Source: Acidobacteria bacterium UBA823
GTDB taxonomy: Bacteria > Acidobacteriota > Vicinamibacteria > Vicinamibacterales > UBA823
Length of the DNA stretch: 24,077 nt
Assembly: GCA_002296225.1 (NCBI GenBank)
Contig: DBHR01000079.1
Location: 1-24,077, forward strand
Direction of reading: 5' to 3'
In this document: one piece after another, positions 1-8,544 of the stretch
Numbering within the stretch: position 1 is the first letter of the stretch
Layout of the letters: the number at the start of each line of letters is the position of its first letter
Made by a program: the position numbers and the translations under genes
The notes under the pieces: model-generated
Database searches by the model: none
The model's input: only the letters and a program-made list of their open reading frames with translations
Told to the model about the DNA's origin: nothing

Positions 1-1783
1 CAGACTTGATCCGCTGCACTTTAGCCAACAGTCGGCCCACCCCCTCCTGGAATTCCGTCGCGTCGGTCAGCACGTAAAACGTCTTGCCATCACGCTCACG
101 CTCCTCGATGGCTGTCGTGTTGTCCATGAGCCACCGCACGATCATTTGCCGATTGCGCATGTGGTCTTCCTCAAGCTGCGTTCCCTCACGAACGCGACGC
201 AGCTGCACAATGGCGTTTCGCGCATAACCCTCGTACCCAGCCAGAACGATTTCCTGATGGTGCTCTGCCGGTACAAGCTCGAACTCAACCAGTTTCGGAT
301 CAGGGAGAAAGTAGAGCGCTACTAAGTCTGCCCGGCCCTCCTCGAGCGCCGAATACTGCTCCTTCAACGCAGCCTGCGGGTTCCCGTTGAGGTGTTCCGC
401 CAGCTTACCCGAGGCGTGCCCGATCACCTCGTGCATGTTCGTCGTGAGTTCGCCGACGACGCTGCTCCAGCGTTCGGCACGAGAGACTTCATCGGCTGTC
501 CACGCGAACTCCGTACGGAACCCCGACGGCATCGACCGGTCATAGGTCTCCACAACGTTTGAGAGCGACACTGACTTGCTACCATGCTTCTCGCGAACGC
601 TCTGATCGTTCGGCAGGTTGATACCAATCGGTGTCATCGGGCCCGATTCACCGGTTTCGATGACAACATCAATGGCGTTGGCAGTGATACCGCGAACGCC
701 CTCCTTGCGATACTTCGGGTCCCAGGGCATTCGGTCTTCGAACCACTGTGCGTTATCTGCGAGACTCTGAATGGTCGCGGTTTTCTCTTGATTGACGTAG
801 TAGACGAGCGCCTCCCAAGCCCCCTTTGCACCGCGAGCATCCATGTAGACCTCTATGAACCCATTAATGGTGTCGATGGGTGAAGAATCATCCTGGACCC
901 ACGCGATGTCATAGGCTTCGCGGTCAGCGTCTTCCCCAGTCCGATAGAACCGGACCAGCGCCTTGAGTGCTTTGGCCATCGGCTCGGTAGCGTACGGAAT
1001 CGCGGCTTCCAAATGTCCGACGATTTCGGCAATCTGATCACCGTATTTCCCGTCAATCTTGTAGACCTCTTCGACAAGCTGGCCGTCACGTTTTACGAGA
1101 CGTGAATTCAAGGCATGCTGCTCCGTAAACCCCTCAAGGTCGGCCATTGTGACACCGACGTAGAGGTTGTTGGCGCTTGCCACCAGAATGTCCTCACCTT
1201 GGCCGGGTGTCTTGGTCGTCACGCTCGGATCAACTGACGCATCAAAGAAAAGCGGCGCCATGCGTGCCAGCATGGCGTCGAGCGTCTCGCCGTTGCGCAG
1301 CGGAAATGTTGCATTCGCTGCGGCTGCGGCCTCGGCAGCCGCGACAAAAGCCTCAGGGGTGCATTGCAGGACGAACTTCCGCGCTGTCAGGTTGTTGTAG
1401 GGGCCGGTATTGACCCAGAAGAGCTTCGTATATCGTTCGATCTCCGCTCGGGTGTCCGGGTCCACGCCGTCAGCGTGGGTCAGAATCTGCTCGAGCACCT
1501 CGCGCATCTCGAGGTTGTGCGCGTAGCGTTGGTCGTAGAAAATGTCTCGCCCAGCAAGTGCCGCGCGGTAGAGGTGATAGATGAGAATCTTCTGGTCGAG
1601 CGGCAGGGCCTCAAACCCATCGGCGTAGAGTTGCACGATCGCCGCTTCGTCGACGCGTTCCAGTAGATACTGCCGGTCGGCGGCCTGGGCATCACCTGCA
1701 GAGCCATTCGGTCCCGATCCACACGCCATCGCACCCCCCACACTCAATCCGAGCACCACCAGCATCACTCCTCGCTGCACCAT
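1..1783 (-). CDS. Dipeptidyl peptidase III (peptidase M49), exported, C-terminus cut by window edge
   Basis: The reading frame is open from an ATG at 1783 to the left edge, giving 594 visible residues without a stop. It carries both hallmarks of zinc peptidase family M49: HEVIGH at residues 451-456 (HExxxH form) and EEGRAD at 481-486, where E482 should be the third zinc ligand. The roughly 30-residue spacing of the two motifs fits bacterial members better than animal ones. M49 enzymes release dipeptides from peptide N-termini. The N-terminus is a hydrophobic signal ending in GAMAC, a loose lipobox, so the protein is probably a lipoprotein acting in the periplasm on oligopeptides. AGGAG lies about 6 bases before the start. 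The upstream gene ends 35 bases away on the same strand, so co-transcription is likely. The family is certain, the lipidation less so. Confidence 0.93.
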   Translation of the reverse strand, partial: MVQRGVMLVVLGLSVGGAMACGSGPNGSAGDAQAADRQYLLERVDEAAIVQLYADGFEALPLDQKILIYHLYRAALAGRDIFYDQRYAHNLEMREVLEQILTHADGVDPDTRAEIERYTKLFWVNTGPYNNLTARKFVLQCTPEAFVAAAEAAAAANATFPLRNGETLDAMLARMAPLFFDASVDPSVTTKTPGQGEDILVASANNLYVGVTMADLEGFTEQHALNSRLVKRDGQLVEEVYKIDGKYGDQIAEIVGHLEAAIPYATEPMAKALKALVRFYRTGEDADREAYDIAWVQDDSSPIDTINGFIEVYMDARGAKGAWEALVYYVNQEKTATIQSLADNAQWFEDRMPWDPKYRKEGVRGITANAIDVVIETGESGPMTPIGINLPNDQSVREKHGSKSVSLSNVVETYDRSMPSGFRTEFAWTADEVSRAERWSSVVGELTTNMHEVIGHASGKLAEHLNGNPQAALKEQYSALEEGRADLVALYFLPDPKLVEFELVPAEHHQEIVLAGYEGYARNAIVQLRRVREGTQLEEDHMRNRQMIVRWLMDNTTAIEERERDGKTFYVLTDATEFQEGVGRLLAKVQRIKS

Positions 1784-1818
1784 GCCGTTCTCCTGTCAAT
1801 CGACCGAATGACCCCCGC

Positions 1819-2661
1819 TCATCGTGGCACCTTCATCTCAGTCTGCACAGCGAACCGCCTGAAGTTTGAATACGTCGCCGTCGCCTCGATTCGGTTGGCT
1901 TTGGACTTGCGTGGCCGCTCATACATCTCCCGCATCGATTCCGGTACCCAGTACTCGAGCGACTCATCCTCACGATAGTCGACGGTGATCGTCGTCCGGA
2001 CCTCACTACGGGATGTGCCGAGAATTAGCTCGCTGCGCAAAGTGTCGCCGGTTTCGACGTCGAGCCAGAATCTTCCCCGTGCGAATATATCGCCGGAAGG
2101 CAATTGAACAAACGTCGGCCGCGCGTATTCGCTGTACTGCACAATCCAGGTGAGCCGTTCGTCGACCAATTCCTCACCAACGCGCTTGAAATCGAACCGG
2201 TGTTGATTGAGCGGGTGCAGAAATGCCAGTGCGATGGTTGGCAGATTCACCGTGCGAACCACGCCGCCAATGTTGTAGCGTGCGCTTTCGCGGGTGATCG
2301 CCGTAGCCTGCTTGACCGCTGGCTCCGCCTCTCCAAGAAATAATTTTTGTAGCCGCCCGTCACGACCGCGTACGGGTTTACCGTTAACCTCGAAGACATC
2401 ACGGAATCCGAGCCACGATACCGCGCCCGGTAGCTGCACGAGCAGTAAATCGGATCGCAGCTTCCGCTCGCGCCGCGTCGTTCCATCAGCTCGGACGATC
2501 TGCTGCAAGTATTGTTCTTCGGCAACGACATCCGAAAAAGCTCGCTCATAAGCCACGACAGACTGGCTCGCGCGGAACAGCAACTCGTTGAGAGTCAGCG
2601 ACTGGGCCAATACATTCGGCGCAGCCCAAGCGAGGGCGATGCCCGCCAGAAGAGTCTTCAT
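1819..2661 (-). CDS. Secreted hypothetical protein, 280 aa, acidobacterial-type family
   Basis: The protein begins with a signal peptide (MKTLLAGIALAWAAPNVLAQ, probable cleavage after Ala-Gln near residue 20). The rest is soluble and rich in beta-strand-like stretches, with no membrane segment. I recognise the overall pattern (VVAEEQYLQQ, RRERKLRSDLLLVQ, FRDVFEVNGKPVRGRDGRL, ESARYNIGG) as a secreted protein type common in Acidobacteriota, but I know of no assigned function. The C-terminal half has alternating hydrophobic strands (FARGRFWLDVETGDTLRSEL) reminiscent of lipoprotein-carrier folds such as LolA; that comparison is weak. The gene lies between the desulfhydrase-like gene (84-base gap) and the M49 peptidase (35-base gap), all on one strand. 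The ribosome binding site is poor (GGAC close to ATG). Confidence 0.85.
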   Translation of the reverse strand: MKTLLAGIALAWAAPNVLAQSLTLNELLFRASQSVVAYERAFSDVVAEEQYLQQIVRADGTTRRERKLRSDLLLVQLPGAVSWLGFRDVFEVNGKPVRGRDGRLQKLFLGEAEPAVKQATAITRESARYNIGGVVRTVNLPTIALAFLHPLNQHRFDFKRVGEELVDERLTWIVQYSEYARPTFVQLPSGDIFARGRFWLDVETGDTLRSELILGTSRSEVRTTITVDYREDESLEYWVPESMREMYERPRKSKANRIEATATYSNFRRFAVQTEMKVPR

Positions 2662-2745
2662 TCGTCCGTTGACCTTAATGAAATCGGCGCGGCTCCAGGG
2701 TAAACAAGCCAGAAGATCTACAAGGTCAAAGTATCAAAATCTGAA

Positions 2746-3726
2746 TCACGCAAACAGGTTCACCTGGCCACCAGTATGCCAAAAAAGCACCGTTTGATCG
2801 TCCCGAAACCGGTCTTCGCGCACATAGGCGATCAGCGCCGCCATCGCCTTGGCCGTATAGGTGGGATCGAGAAGAATGGCATCGTGGCGGGCTAGCAGTT
2901 CGATCGCCTCGCGCGACGCCTCGGTGGGAATACCGTAGCCCTCGCCCCCGAACCCATTCACGACCTCGGTTGGTAGACCAGCCAACCGCGACCCCGGCGC
3001 GAGCCCCAAGATCGTCTCGACTCCCGTGATCAGCGTAGCTATTGTCTTGCACAGTGATTCACCAGAATCGTCAGGACTGACGCCGATGACCCGCGTGCGG
3101 AGATCATACAGGCGACAGCCCGCCAGGATACCCGCCTGGGTCCCGCCTGATGAGCTGGCGTGGATAATCACGTCTGGTAGTGGCATCTGCTCGACTAACT
3201 CGGACATCGCTCGGACGTAGGCCAGCGCACCCAGTGGAGTCGAGGCACCGACCGGGATCACGTGGGGCCGCCGGCCCGCCGCGATCAGGCGTGACGCCGC
3301 GGATGCCATCGCGGCTGAGCGCTCGTCACGGGACCCTACGTACTGCACCTCGGCACCGAACAATCCGTCGAGGAGCGCATTTGCCGTCGGTTTGTCGGGT
3401 CGCACGCCGTTCGCCACAATTAGGCAGCGTAATCTGTGACGCGCTGCGACTGCCGCCGTGACGCGGGCATGGTTCGACTGCACGCTACCAGCCGTAATGA
3501 GCGTATCGGCGCCCTCACCGAGCGCGCGCGCGCCCACCAGCTCAAGCTTCCTGACCTTGTTGCCACCAAAACCAAATGCAATGGTGTCGTCGCGCTTGAC
3601 GAAGAGCCTCGGCCCGCCGCCCAGTGCCAGGCGCAAGCCGCTCATCTCCTCAACCGGGGTCGGGTAGTATCCCAGTTGCAACGTCGGAACGGCGTTAAGC
3701 GCCGCAATCGGGTCAGTAGCTATCAC
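2746..3726 (-). CDS. PLP-dependent D-cysteine desulfhydrase / ACC deaminase family enzyme
   Basis: This fold-type II PLP enzyme belongs to the family that includes D-cysteine desulfhydrase (D-cysteine to pyruvate, sulfide and ammonia) and 1-aminocyclopropane-1-carboxylate deaminase. Visible signatures are FVKRDD, GGNKVRKLE (the first lysine, about K57, should carry PLP), SVQSNHAR, SGGTQAG (phosphate-binding glycine loop) and a C-terminal HTGG, in the expected order. Length (326 aa) is typical. I chose GTG at 3726 because it overlaps the nitroreductase stop as GTGA, a common coupling arrangement. A TTG at 3741 would add five residues and is the alternative. The substrate cannot be decided from sequence. 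Coupling to a nitroreductase and an exported dipeptidase hints at amino-acid scavenging, which is inference. Confidence 0.9.
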   Translation of the reverse strand: MIATDPIAALNAVPTLQLGYYPTPVEEMSGLRLALGGGPRLFVKRDDTIAFGFGGNKVRKLELVGARALGEGADTLITAGSVQSNHARVTAAVAARHRLRCLIVANGVRPDKPTANALLDGLFGAEVQYVGSRDERSAAMASAASRLIAAGRRPHVIPVGASTPLGALAYVRAMSELVEQMPLPDVIIHASSSGGTQAGILAGCRLYDLRTRVIGVSPDDSGESLCKTIATLITGVETILGLAPGSRLAGLPTEVVNGFGGEGYGIPTEASREAIELLARHDAILLDPTYTAKAMAALIAYVREDRFRDDQTVLFWHTGGQVNLFA

Positions 3727-4331
3727 AGCAGTCGCCCCCAACCACCGGCGAAGGCAAACTCCGCAATCGGGCGGCGGATTCGGACCGCCAACTCTGACGT
3801 CCGTGTTTTCTTGTCGAGCGTTTCGGGATCGCCAGGATACCCAACCGCTACTGCCGTCACGGGCTCGTGGCCGTCGGGGATGCCGAGAACGTCCTTGGAC
3901 CTGGCAACGTCGAACCCACCCATCTGATGCACAGCGATGCCCATGGCCGTCGCCTGGATCGAGAAGTTCTCCATCGCCAGCCCGACATCGTGAAACGCGT
4001 GGCGGTTCGGCTTTTCATTTCGGTCGAACGCCAGTTTGGCAACCGTGATCATCAAGGCGGCTGCCCGTCTGGCCCACACCTGATTAACTCCGGCGAGACA
4101 TGTGAGCAGTCGGTCGAACGCTACAACATCGCCACGATGCGCGAGGACAAACGACCACGGTTGTTCGTTGAAGCACGAGGGTGCCCAGCGCGCCGCTTCC
4201 AGCAGGCTAGACATCGTGCTACCAGAAATTTCCCGGTCGGCGAACGCGCGCGGGCTCCAACGCCGCCGGAGCAACTCATGAATGTCGTGATTCGTCTCGG
4301 CCAGTTTTAGGTCCGTCCCGTCGGTCGTCAT
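3723..4331 (-). CDS. Nitroreductase family protein (FMN-dependent)
   Basis: The protein has 202 residues and the nitroreductase fold signatures: RRRWSPRAFADREI at the N-terminus (FMN phosphate contact), LEAARWAPSCFNEQPWSFV (the central helix and flavin loop), a GLAMENFSIQATAMGI helix, and a C-terminal AVAVGYPG strand. These enzymes use NAD(P)H to reduce nitro groups, quinones or similar acceptors; the real substrate is unknown. The ATG at 4331 has GAGGAG six bases upstream. The frame stays open to 4433, but that extension lacks a comparable ribosome site and would overlap the divergent aminotransferase. The stop overlaps the next gene by four bases (GTGA). This is the first gene of the leftward run, and its promoter must lie in the short gap shared with the aminotransferase. 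Confidence 0.9.
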   Translation of the reverse strand: MTTDGTDLKLAETNHDIHELLRRRWSPRAFADREISGSTMSSLLEAARWAPSCFNEQPWSFVLAHRGDVVAFDRLLTCLAGVNQVWARRAAALMITVAKLAFDRNEKPNRHAFHDVGLAMENFSIQATAMGIAVHQMGGFDVARSKDVLGIPDGHEPVTAVAVGYPGDPETLDKKTRTSELAVRIRRPIAEFAFAGGWGRLL

Positions 4332-4381
4332 CGTCGTCTCCTCGTAAAAGTTATCGCGGGACATCGGAATTGCCAAGAGTG

Positions 4382-4394
4382 GGCACAGTGTGCC
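4382..4394. promoter_or_regulatory. Candidate operator: perfect 13-bp palindrome between divergent genes
   Basis: GGCACA-G-TGTGCC is a perfect dyad in the 74-base gap between the nitroreductase start (4331) and the preferred aminotransferase start (4406). Such placement suits a regulator controlling both directions. If the aminotransferase instead starts at the in-frame TTG (4370) or GTG (4379), the palindrome would lie inside its coding region, which weakens the case. No regulator gene is present nearby. Confidence 0.3.
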
Positions 4395-4405
4395 ACGCTG
4401 GTCCG

Positions 4406-5599
4406 ATGGGCCGTTACCTTGATTCGATTCCATTCTCCGGCATCATGCGCATCCGCGACATGATGTTCGGCATTGAGAACCCCTACCGTCTCGACCAAGG
4501 CGACGTCGGCTTCGACGCACCAGATGCCGTCAAGGTGGCGATGAACCAAGCCATCGCCGAGAATCGCACGCACTACGTGCAGACCGTCGGCATTCCGCGC
4601 CTCCGCGAACTCATCGTCAACAAACTCCGTCGCCAGAACAAGACGCCGATCGACTCGGTCGACGATGTCATGGTGACCAACGGCGGCATCCACGGGCTCT
4701 ACGTCGTCTTCCACGGTCTGCTCGAACCTGGGGACGAAGTGCTATGCGCCGATCCAATGTGGCCATCGACGCGTGGCACCATTCAATCAGCCCACGGCGT
4801 GCCCGTCGACTGCCCGCTCTACGAATCACGCGGCTGGCGGCCGGACTTGGACGAGTTGGAATCTAAGGTCACGACGAAGACGCGCGCGATACTCCTGAAT
4901 TCTCCACAGAATCCAACCGGCGGCGTCCTCACGCGGACCGACCTTGAGCGGATCGCGACGATTGCACACGAACACAACCTATGGGTGATCTCCGACGAGG
5001 CGTACGAAGACATCATCTTTGATGGTGAGCACCATGTGAGCATCGCGTCGCTTCCCGGCATGTACGACCGGACGATTCCAGTCTATACGTTCAGCAAATC
5101 GTACGCGATGACCGGTCTCCGTCTCGGGTACTTCGCCATAAAGGACCCAGCCGTCCGCGAGCGCGTTAAGAAGGTCCTCTACTACACGTGCAGCAACATC
5201 GGTACGGTCGTGCAATGGGGAGGTGTCGGCGGGTTGGAGGACGCGCAGGACCAGGTGGAAACCTACCGAGTCGAATTACAGGCGCGGCGTGACCTGTTCT
5301 ATGCGGGCATCCGCCAGCTTGCTTCCGGGGTGCTCAAGGGCGAACCGCCGAAGGGTGCGTTCTACGCGTTTCTGCAGATCGACCCGGCGTGGCGCCCACC
5401 TAACAGCACGGAGACCCCCAAATCGCTTTCCTGGACGCTGGTCGAGTACTTGATCAAGGACGGCCGCATTGGCTGCGTGCCGGGTGCCGATTTTGGCCCG
5501 CACGGTGAGGGCTACGTCCGGTTATGCTTCGCGAAGACCCGCGAGGAACTGACGGGTGCGCTCGCTTCGCTGAAGGCCCTGCTCGACGTCCAGACCTAA
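4406..5599 (+). CDS. Class I/II PLP aminotransferase (aspartate aminotransferase fold type I)
   Basis: The 397-residue protein is a typical fold-type I aminotransferase. Markers in order are PFSGIMRI near the N-terminus, NGGIHGLYVV (PLP phosphate region), LNSPQNPTGG, WVISDEAYEDI (the Asp contacts the pyridine nitrogen) and YTFSKSYAMTGLRLGY, where K231 should form the Schiff base. The C-terminal YVRLCFA contains the arginine that usually binds the substrate carboxylate. The family moves amino groups between amino acids and 2-oxo acids; related proteins act on aspartate, aromatic amino acids or kynurenine, and I cannot separate these. ATG at 4406 places PFSGI at the usual distance from the N-terminus. 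TTG 4370 or GTG 4379 are alternatives, and no start has a strong ribosome site. It is convergent with the SDR gene, 8 bases away. Confidence 0.92.
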   Translation: MGRYLDSIPFSGIMRIRDMMFGIENPYRLDQGDVGFDAPDAVKVAMNQAIAENRTHYVQTVGIPRLRELIVNKLRRQNKTPIDSVDDVMVTNGGIHGLYVVFHGLLEPGDEVLCADPMWPSTRGTIQSAHGVPVDCPLYESRGWRPDLDELESKVTTKTRAILLNSPQNPTGGVLTRTDLERIATIAHEHNLWVISDEAYEDIIFDGEHHVSIASLPGMYDRTIPVYTFSKSYAMTGLRLGYFAIKDPAVRERVKKVLYYTCSNIGTVVQWGGVGGLEDAQDQVETYRVELQARRDLFYAGIRQLASGVLKGEPPKGAFYAFLQIDPAWRPPNSTETPKSLSWTLVEYLIKDGRIGCVPGADFGPHGEGYVRLCFAKTREELTGALASLKALLDVQT

Positions 5600-5607
5600 T
5601 CAAAACG

Positions 5608-6348
5608 TCAGCGCAGGTGACGACCACCGTCAACCCGAATCGTTTCGCCTGTCACGAAGTCACTTTCAACGAGCGCGAGGACGGCCTTGACGATCTCCTC
5701 GTCGCCGCCCCATCGCGCAATCGGCGTCGCGCGGATCACCGCCTCACGTGATGCGTCATCCAATCGATCTGGAGCGCGAACAGGTCCTGGCGCAATCGCG
5801 TTAACGAGAATTTGATCGGGTGCCAATTCGAACGCCAACGCTTCAGCCAAGGCGACCGCGCCGGCCTTGGCAACGTAATACGGCACATAGCCCTCGTAGG
5901 TCGGTCGGCCGCTTTGGGCCGTCCAGTCCGAGAACACGACGATCCGCCCACCCCCCACAGCACGCATGTGGGGCACAGCCGCGCGCGCACAGAGAAAGGC
6001 CGCGCGTAGGTCGACGGCCAAGGACCGATCCCACGCGTCCGAGGTTAGCTCGTCGAACGGCGTCTTCGTGTATACCGACGCCATGTGTACCAGCACATCG
6101 AGCCGACCCAGCGCCTCGGCGGAGGCCCGCACGATTTCGTCGCACGCCGAGGCCTTCGAAAGGTCCACCGACGCAATAAACGCCTGACGCCCGCACGTAC
6201 GGATGGCCTTCGCCGCGCGCTCGGCCTCGTCGCGAGAGCGGTTGAACGACAGTGCCACGTCGGCCCCGTGCGCCGCCAGCGCTTCGGCAACTGCCGCTCC
6301 GATTCGCCTGCCACCGGTCACGAGGGCGGCTCGACCTGTCAACTGCAT
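5608..6348 (-). CDS. Short-chain dehydrogenase/reductase (SDR), FabG or pteridine-reductase-like
   Basis: A classical SDR of 246 residues. The cofactor loop is TGGRRIG (residues 11-17), a form close to the TGGARRIG seen in pteridine reductase/FolM-like proteins. HMASVY (88-93) stands where NNAG usually is. The catalytic Tyr/Lys pair is Y157-K161 (YYVAK), with S140/D141 upstream, and PGPVRAPD follows. The end VTGETIRVDGGRHLR is standard for the family. Reaction: NAD(P)H-linked oxidoreduction of an alcohol or ketone, substrate unknown. The ATG at 6348 is preferred because the fold begins there; the frame stays open to 6462, but that part is low-complexity Arg/Pro and overlaps doxX. It is the last gene of the leftward six-gene run, 43 bases after doxX. 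Confidence 0.9.
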   Translation of the reverse strand: MQLTGRAALVTGGRRIGAAVAEALAAHGADVALSFNRSRDEAERAAKAIRTCGRQAFIASVDLSKASACDEIVRASAEALGRLDVLVHMASVYTKTPFDELTSDAWDRSLAVDLRAAFLCARAAVPHMRAVGGGRIVVFSDWTAQSGRPTYEGYVPYYVAKAGAVALAEALAFELAPDQILVNAIAPGPVRAPDRLDDASREAVIRATPIARWGGDEEIVKAVLALVESDFVTGETIRVDGGRHLR

Positions 6349-6391
6349 AATGGACAACCGGACAAAACGATGTGGGCGCTTAGACCTAGCG

Positions 6392-6865
6392 CTACACCTT
6401 GCTCCTGCGCGGCCACGGCCGGCTGGCCGAGGTCGCCTTGGTTGCATGTGCGCGATACCCATCGACCGACAGTGCGCCCGGTCCAGCCAGCATCAAACAG
6501 CAGAGGGCGCCAAAAAGGACGAGCGTGTATTCGAAGCCGTGCCCAACGCCTGGCTCGAGTGTCCAGTTGAGAAAGAATCCGCTCGGCCAATGCATCTTCC
6601 AGATGGCCACACCCATAACGAACGCCAAGGGCAGCGCCATGAGGCGGGTGTACGCACCGAGAAACAGTGCCGCCCCGCCAAGCAACTCAACGAGGCCTAC
6701 CGTGAGGACAAGCAGCAGCGCGGGCTGCAACCCCACCGCCTCGAACATGGCTGCGGTGTGCGCTGGACTGGCGCCCCAGATCGGAAGCAGTTTCGGTAAC
6801 CCGTGCGCAATAAAGACCACACCAACGATCAATCGCAGCACCGTCACGCCCCACGCCTGTATCAC
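6392..6865 (-). CDS. DoxX family integral membrane protein
   Basis: The protein has 157 residues and about four hydrophobic helices. It shows the DoxX pattern: LRLIVGVVFIAHGLPKL in the first helix, then VGLVELLGGAALFLGAYTRLMALPLAFVMGVA, and a HGFEYTLVLFGALCCLMLAGPGALSVD end. DoxX-like proteins are small membrane subunits linked in some cases to quinone or thiol redox; the family name alone does not give a function. GTG at 6865 is the start, with GGAGG seven bases upstream. The C-terminal tail is basic (RPWPRRSKV) and probably cytoplasmic. It lies 79 bases after the thioesterase and 43 bases before the SDR, on the same strand, so it is probably part of the aromatic-acid run. Confidence 0.88.
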   Translation of the reverse strand: MIQAWGVTVLRLIVGVVFIAHGLPKLLPIWGASPAHTAAMFEAVGLQPALLLVLTVGLVELLGGAALFLGAYTRLMALPLAFVMGVAIWKMHWPSGFFLNWTLEPGVGHGFEYTLVLFGALCCLMLAGPGALSVDGYRAHATKATSASRPWPRRSKV

Positions 6866-6944
6866 GCGGTCCCCTCCAATCGGTCTGACTCAAGCCACGC
6901 CACGTAAAGACGTCCCACCGGCTCGCCGGCGAGGGGGCCCTTAG

Positions 6945-7415
6945 TTAGGCCCACCCAGCGCGGCGCTCACTCTTATCCTGCCGCTGGGCCGTTACCAACT
7001 CGTTCATTCGCTTAAACAGTCCTCGGAGCTCCACGGGTAACTCGGTGGCCTTGAACGTTTTCTTACTGACGCAGGCAACCCGATAAGCCCCGTCGCAAAC
7101 AAGCCGGCGAGTGTCACGTTCACGTGCCTCAAACCGGTATGCGATCCGCCGTTCGGTTATCGACTCGACGGCGACCCCAATTTCGAGCACCTCCTCGGCA
7201 CGCGCCGGCGAGCGGAACTTGCATGAGGCGTCCACGCGCGGCATAAGGATGCCAAAATCCTCAACGAGTTCCATGCGCGTCCGGCCTAGCGCTCGGAACA
7301 GTTCGTCTTCGGCCTCCTCGAAAAACCGCAAAAAGTTACCAAACCACACCACGCCGGCCGCGTCAGTGTCGGCCCAGTGCACCCGTACGTTAACCCGATA
7401 GAAGTCGTTACCCAC
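6945..7415 (-). CDS. Acyl-CoA thioesterase, hotdog (4HBT/YbgC-like)
   Basis: A single hotdog domain with the YbgC/4-hydroxybenzoyl-CoA thioesterase signature: VHWADTDAAGVVWFGNFLRFFEEAE, in which the Asp of DTDAAG (about residue 17) is the expected catalytic residue. The conserved strands VDASCKFRSPARAEEVLEIGV and RIAYRFEA follow. These enzymes hydrolyse acyl- or aroyl-CoA thioesters. The start is uncertain. GTG at 7415 gives the family-typical distance of about 15 residues before DTD and overlaps the monooxygenase stop by 8 bases; GTG 7430 and TTG 7445 are alternatives, and none has a good ribosome site. Overlap with a predicted aroyl-CoA monooxygenase suggests an aromatic CoA thioester as substrate, which is inference. 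Confidence 0.88.
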   Translation of the reverse strand: MGNDFYRVNVRVHWADTDAAGVVWFGNFLRFFEEAEDELFRALGRTRMELVEDFGILMPRVDASCKFRSPARAEEVLEIGVAVESITERRIAYRFEARERDTRRLVCDGAYRVACVSKKTFKATELPVELRGLFKRMNELVTAQRQDKSERRAGWA

Positions 7416-8544
7416 GTTCGAGCGATCCACGCTCGCAAGCAGCAACGAACTCAGGGTCGCGCAGCCTGAGCTTTTCGCGGGAGACCCGCCCGCTTCGAGT
7501 CATCGCCTCGTAGGCAAGGAAAATCGGCTGCAAATCCATGTAGTCGTCCATCTGCTCAAACCAAGTCAAGCTCGACTGCGCGGCGTCCTGGAGTTGATCG
7601 ACAACTGGCTTACGCGCCTGCTCAAACGTCGGCAGCACCGCTTCGACACCGTCATTATGCTCGAATGCCTGCGCTAGCGCGATTGCGTCCTCGAGTGCCA
7701 GCTTGGTACCAGAACCGATTGAGAAATGCGCCGTGTGGAGCGCATCTCCCAATAGCACGACGTTGCCAGACTGCCAGTGGCGGTTTCTAACAAGCGGAAA
7801 ATTGATCCACCGGACGAAATTGTTCGTTAGCAATGGCCGGCCGGCGAGATCCTCCGCGAAGATATCCTGCAGGTACGCGCACGTTTCGTCGTCAGATTTT
7901 CCCTCCAGTCCAGCGCGCGCCCAAGTCTCCTCGCCACATTCGACGATGAACGTGCTCATGTTCTCGCTGAACTTGTAAGCGTGAGCTACAAACGTTCCCT
8001 TATCCGTCTGGTGAAACGTCAACGTGAGGCCGTGAAATAACTGGGGGGTGCCGAGCCAGAGGTACTTGTTCTTCCGCTGATCGACTGACGGAGCGAGCAC
8101 ATCGCTGAACCACTGCCGCGTCACGCTGTTAGCACCGTCAGCGCCAACAAATAGGTCGTGTTCTGGGAGCTGCGCCCGATTCGTGATGTTCGTGCGGAAC
8201 CGGATATCCACCCCGAGTTCGTGACAGCGGCGATGTAGGATGTTGAGAAATGCGAGCCGAGCAATCCCCGAAAAACGGTTGCCGCGGATCGTGACCTTCT
8301 CGCCTCGATGCACGATGTCCACGTTGTTCCAGGTCTGACAGGTCTCGATAATGCGGGTGAACGACGGCGCGTCGCTTGATTCGAGATAACCGAACGTCTG
8401 GTCCGAGAAGACGATGCCCCATCCGAACGTGTCGTCGGGCCCGTCGCGCTCAAAGATGACGATGTCGTGCGAGGCGTCGAGCCGCTTCATCAGAATGGCA
8501 AAATACAGGCCGGCCGGGCCGCCTCCAACGATACAAATCTTCAT
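7408..8544 (-). CDS. FAD-dependent monooxygenase, salicylyl-CoA/2-aminobenzoyl-CoA hydroxylase-like
   Basis: The 378-residue flavoprotein belongs to the group A aromatic hydroxylase class. It has an N-terminal dinucleotide fold, MKICIVGGGPAGLYFAILMKR (GGGPAG at 7-12), a central FVGADGANS (DG motif) and GNVVLLGDALHTAHFSIGSGTKLALEDAIALA (GD motif). The HTAHFSIGSGTKLA form is what I associate with salicylyl-CoA 5-hydroxylase and the N-terminal half of 2-aminobenzoyl-CoA monooxygenase/reductase. In those bifunctional enzymes a reductase domain follows in the same chain; here the protein stops at that boundary and the reductase is a separate upstream gene. ATG at 8544 overlaps the preceding stop as TAATG, with GGGAG five bases upstream, so translation is probably coupled. 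Substrate assignment is tentative. Confidence 0.9.
   Translation of the reverse strand: MKICIVGGGPAGLYFAILMKRLDASHDIVIFERDGPDDTFGWGIVFSDQTFGYLESSDAPSFTRIIETCQTWNNVDIVHRGEKVTIRGNRFSGIARLAFLNILHRRCHELGVDIRFRTNITNRAQLPEHDLFVGADGANSVTRQWFSDVLAPSVDQRKNKYLWLGTPQLFHGLTLTFHQTDKGTFVAHAYKFSENMSTFIVECGEETWARAGLEGKSDDETCAYLQDIFAEDLAGRPLLTNNFVRWINFPLVRNRHWQSGNVVLLGDALHTAHFSIGSGTKLALEDAIALAQAFEHNDGVEAVLPTFEQARKPVVDQLQDAAQSSLTWFEQMDDYMDLQPIFLAYEAMTRSGRVSREKLRLRDPEFVAACERGSLERG

Noticed and set aside
3436..3927. Plus-strand open frame of 163 codons opposite the desulfhydrase and nitroreductase
   Set aside because: The sequence is a shadow of the two real genes on the other strand, with no recognisable domain or ribosome site.
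6203..6799. Long plus-strand open frame (198 codons) opposite the SDR and DoxX genes
   Set aside because: It is Arg/Pro-rich low-complexity sequence with no family likeness, and lies opposite two well-supported genes; it is a by-product of high GC content.
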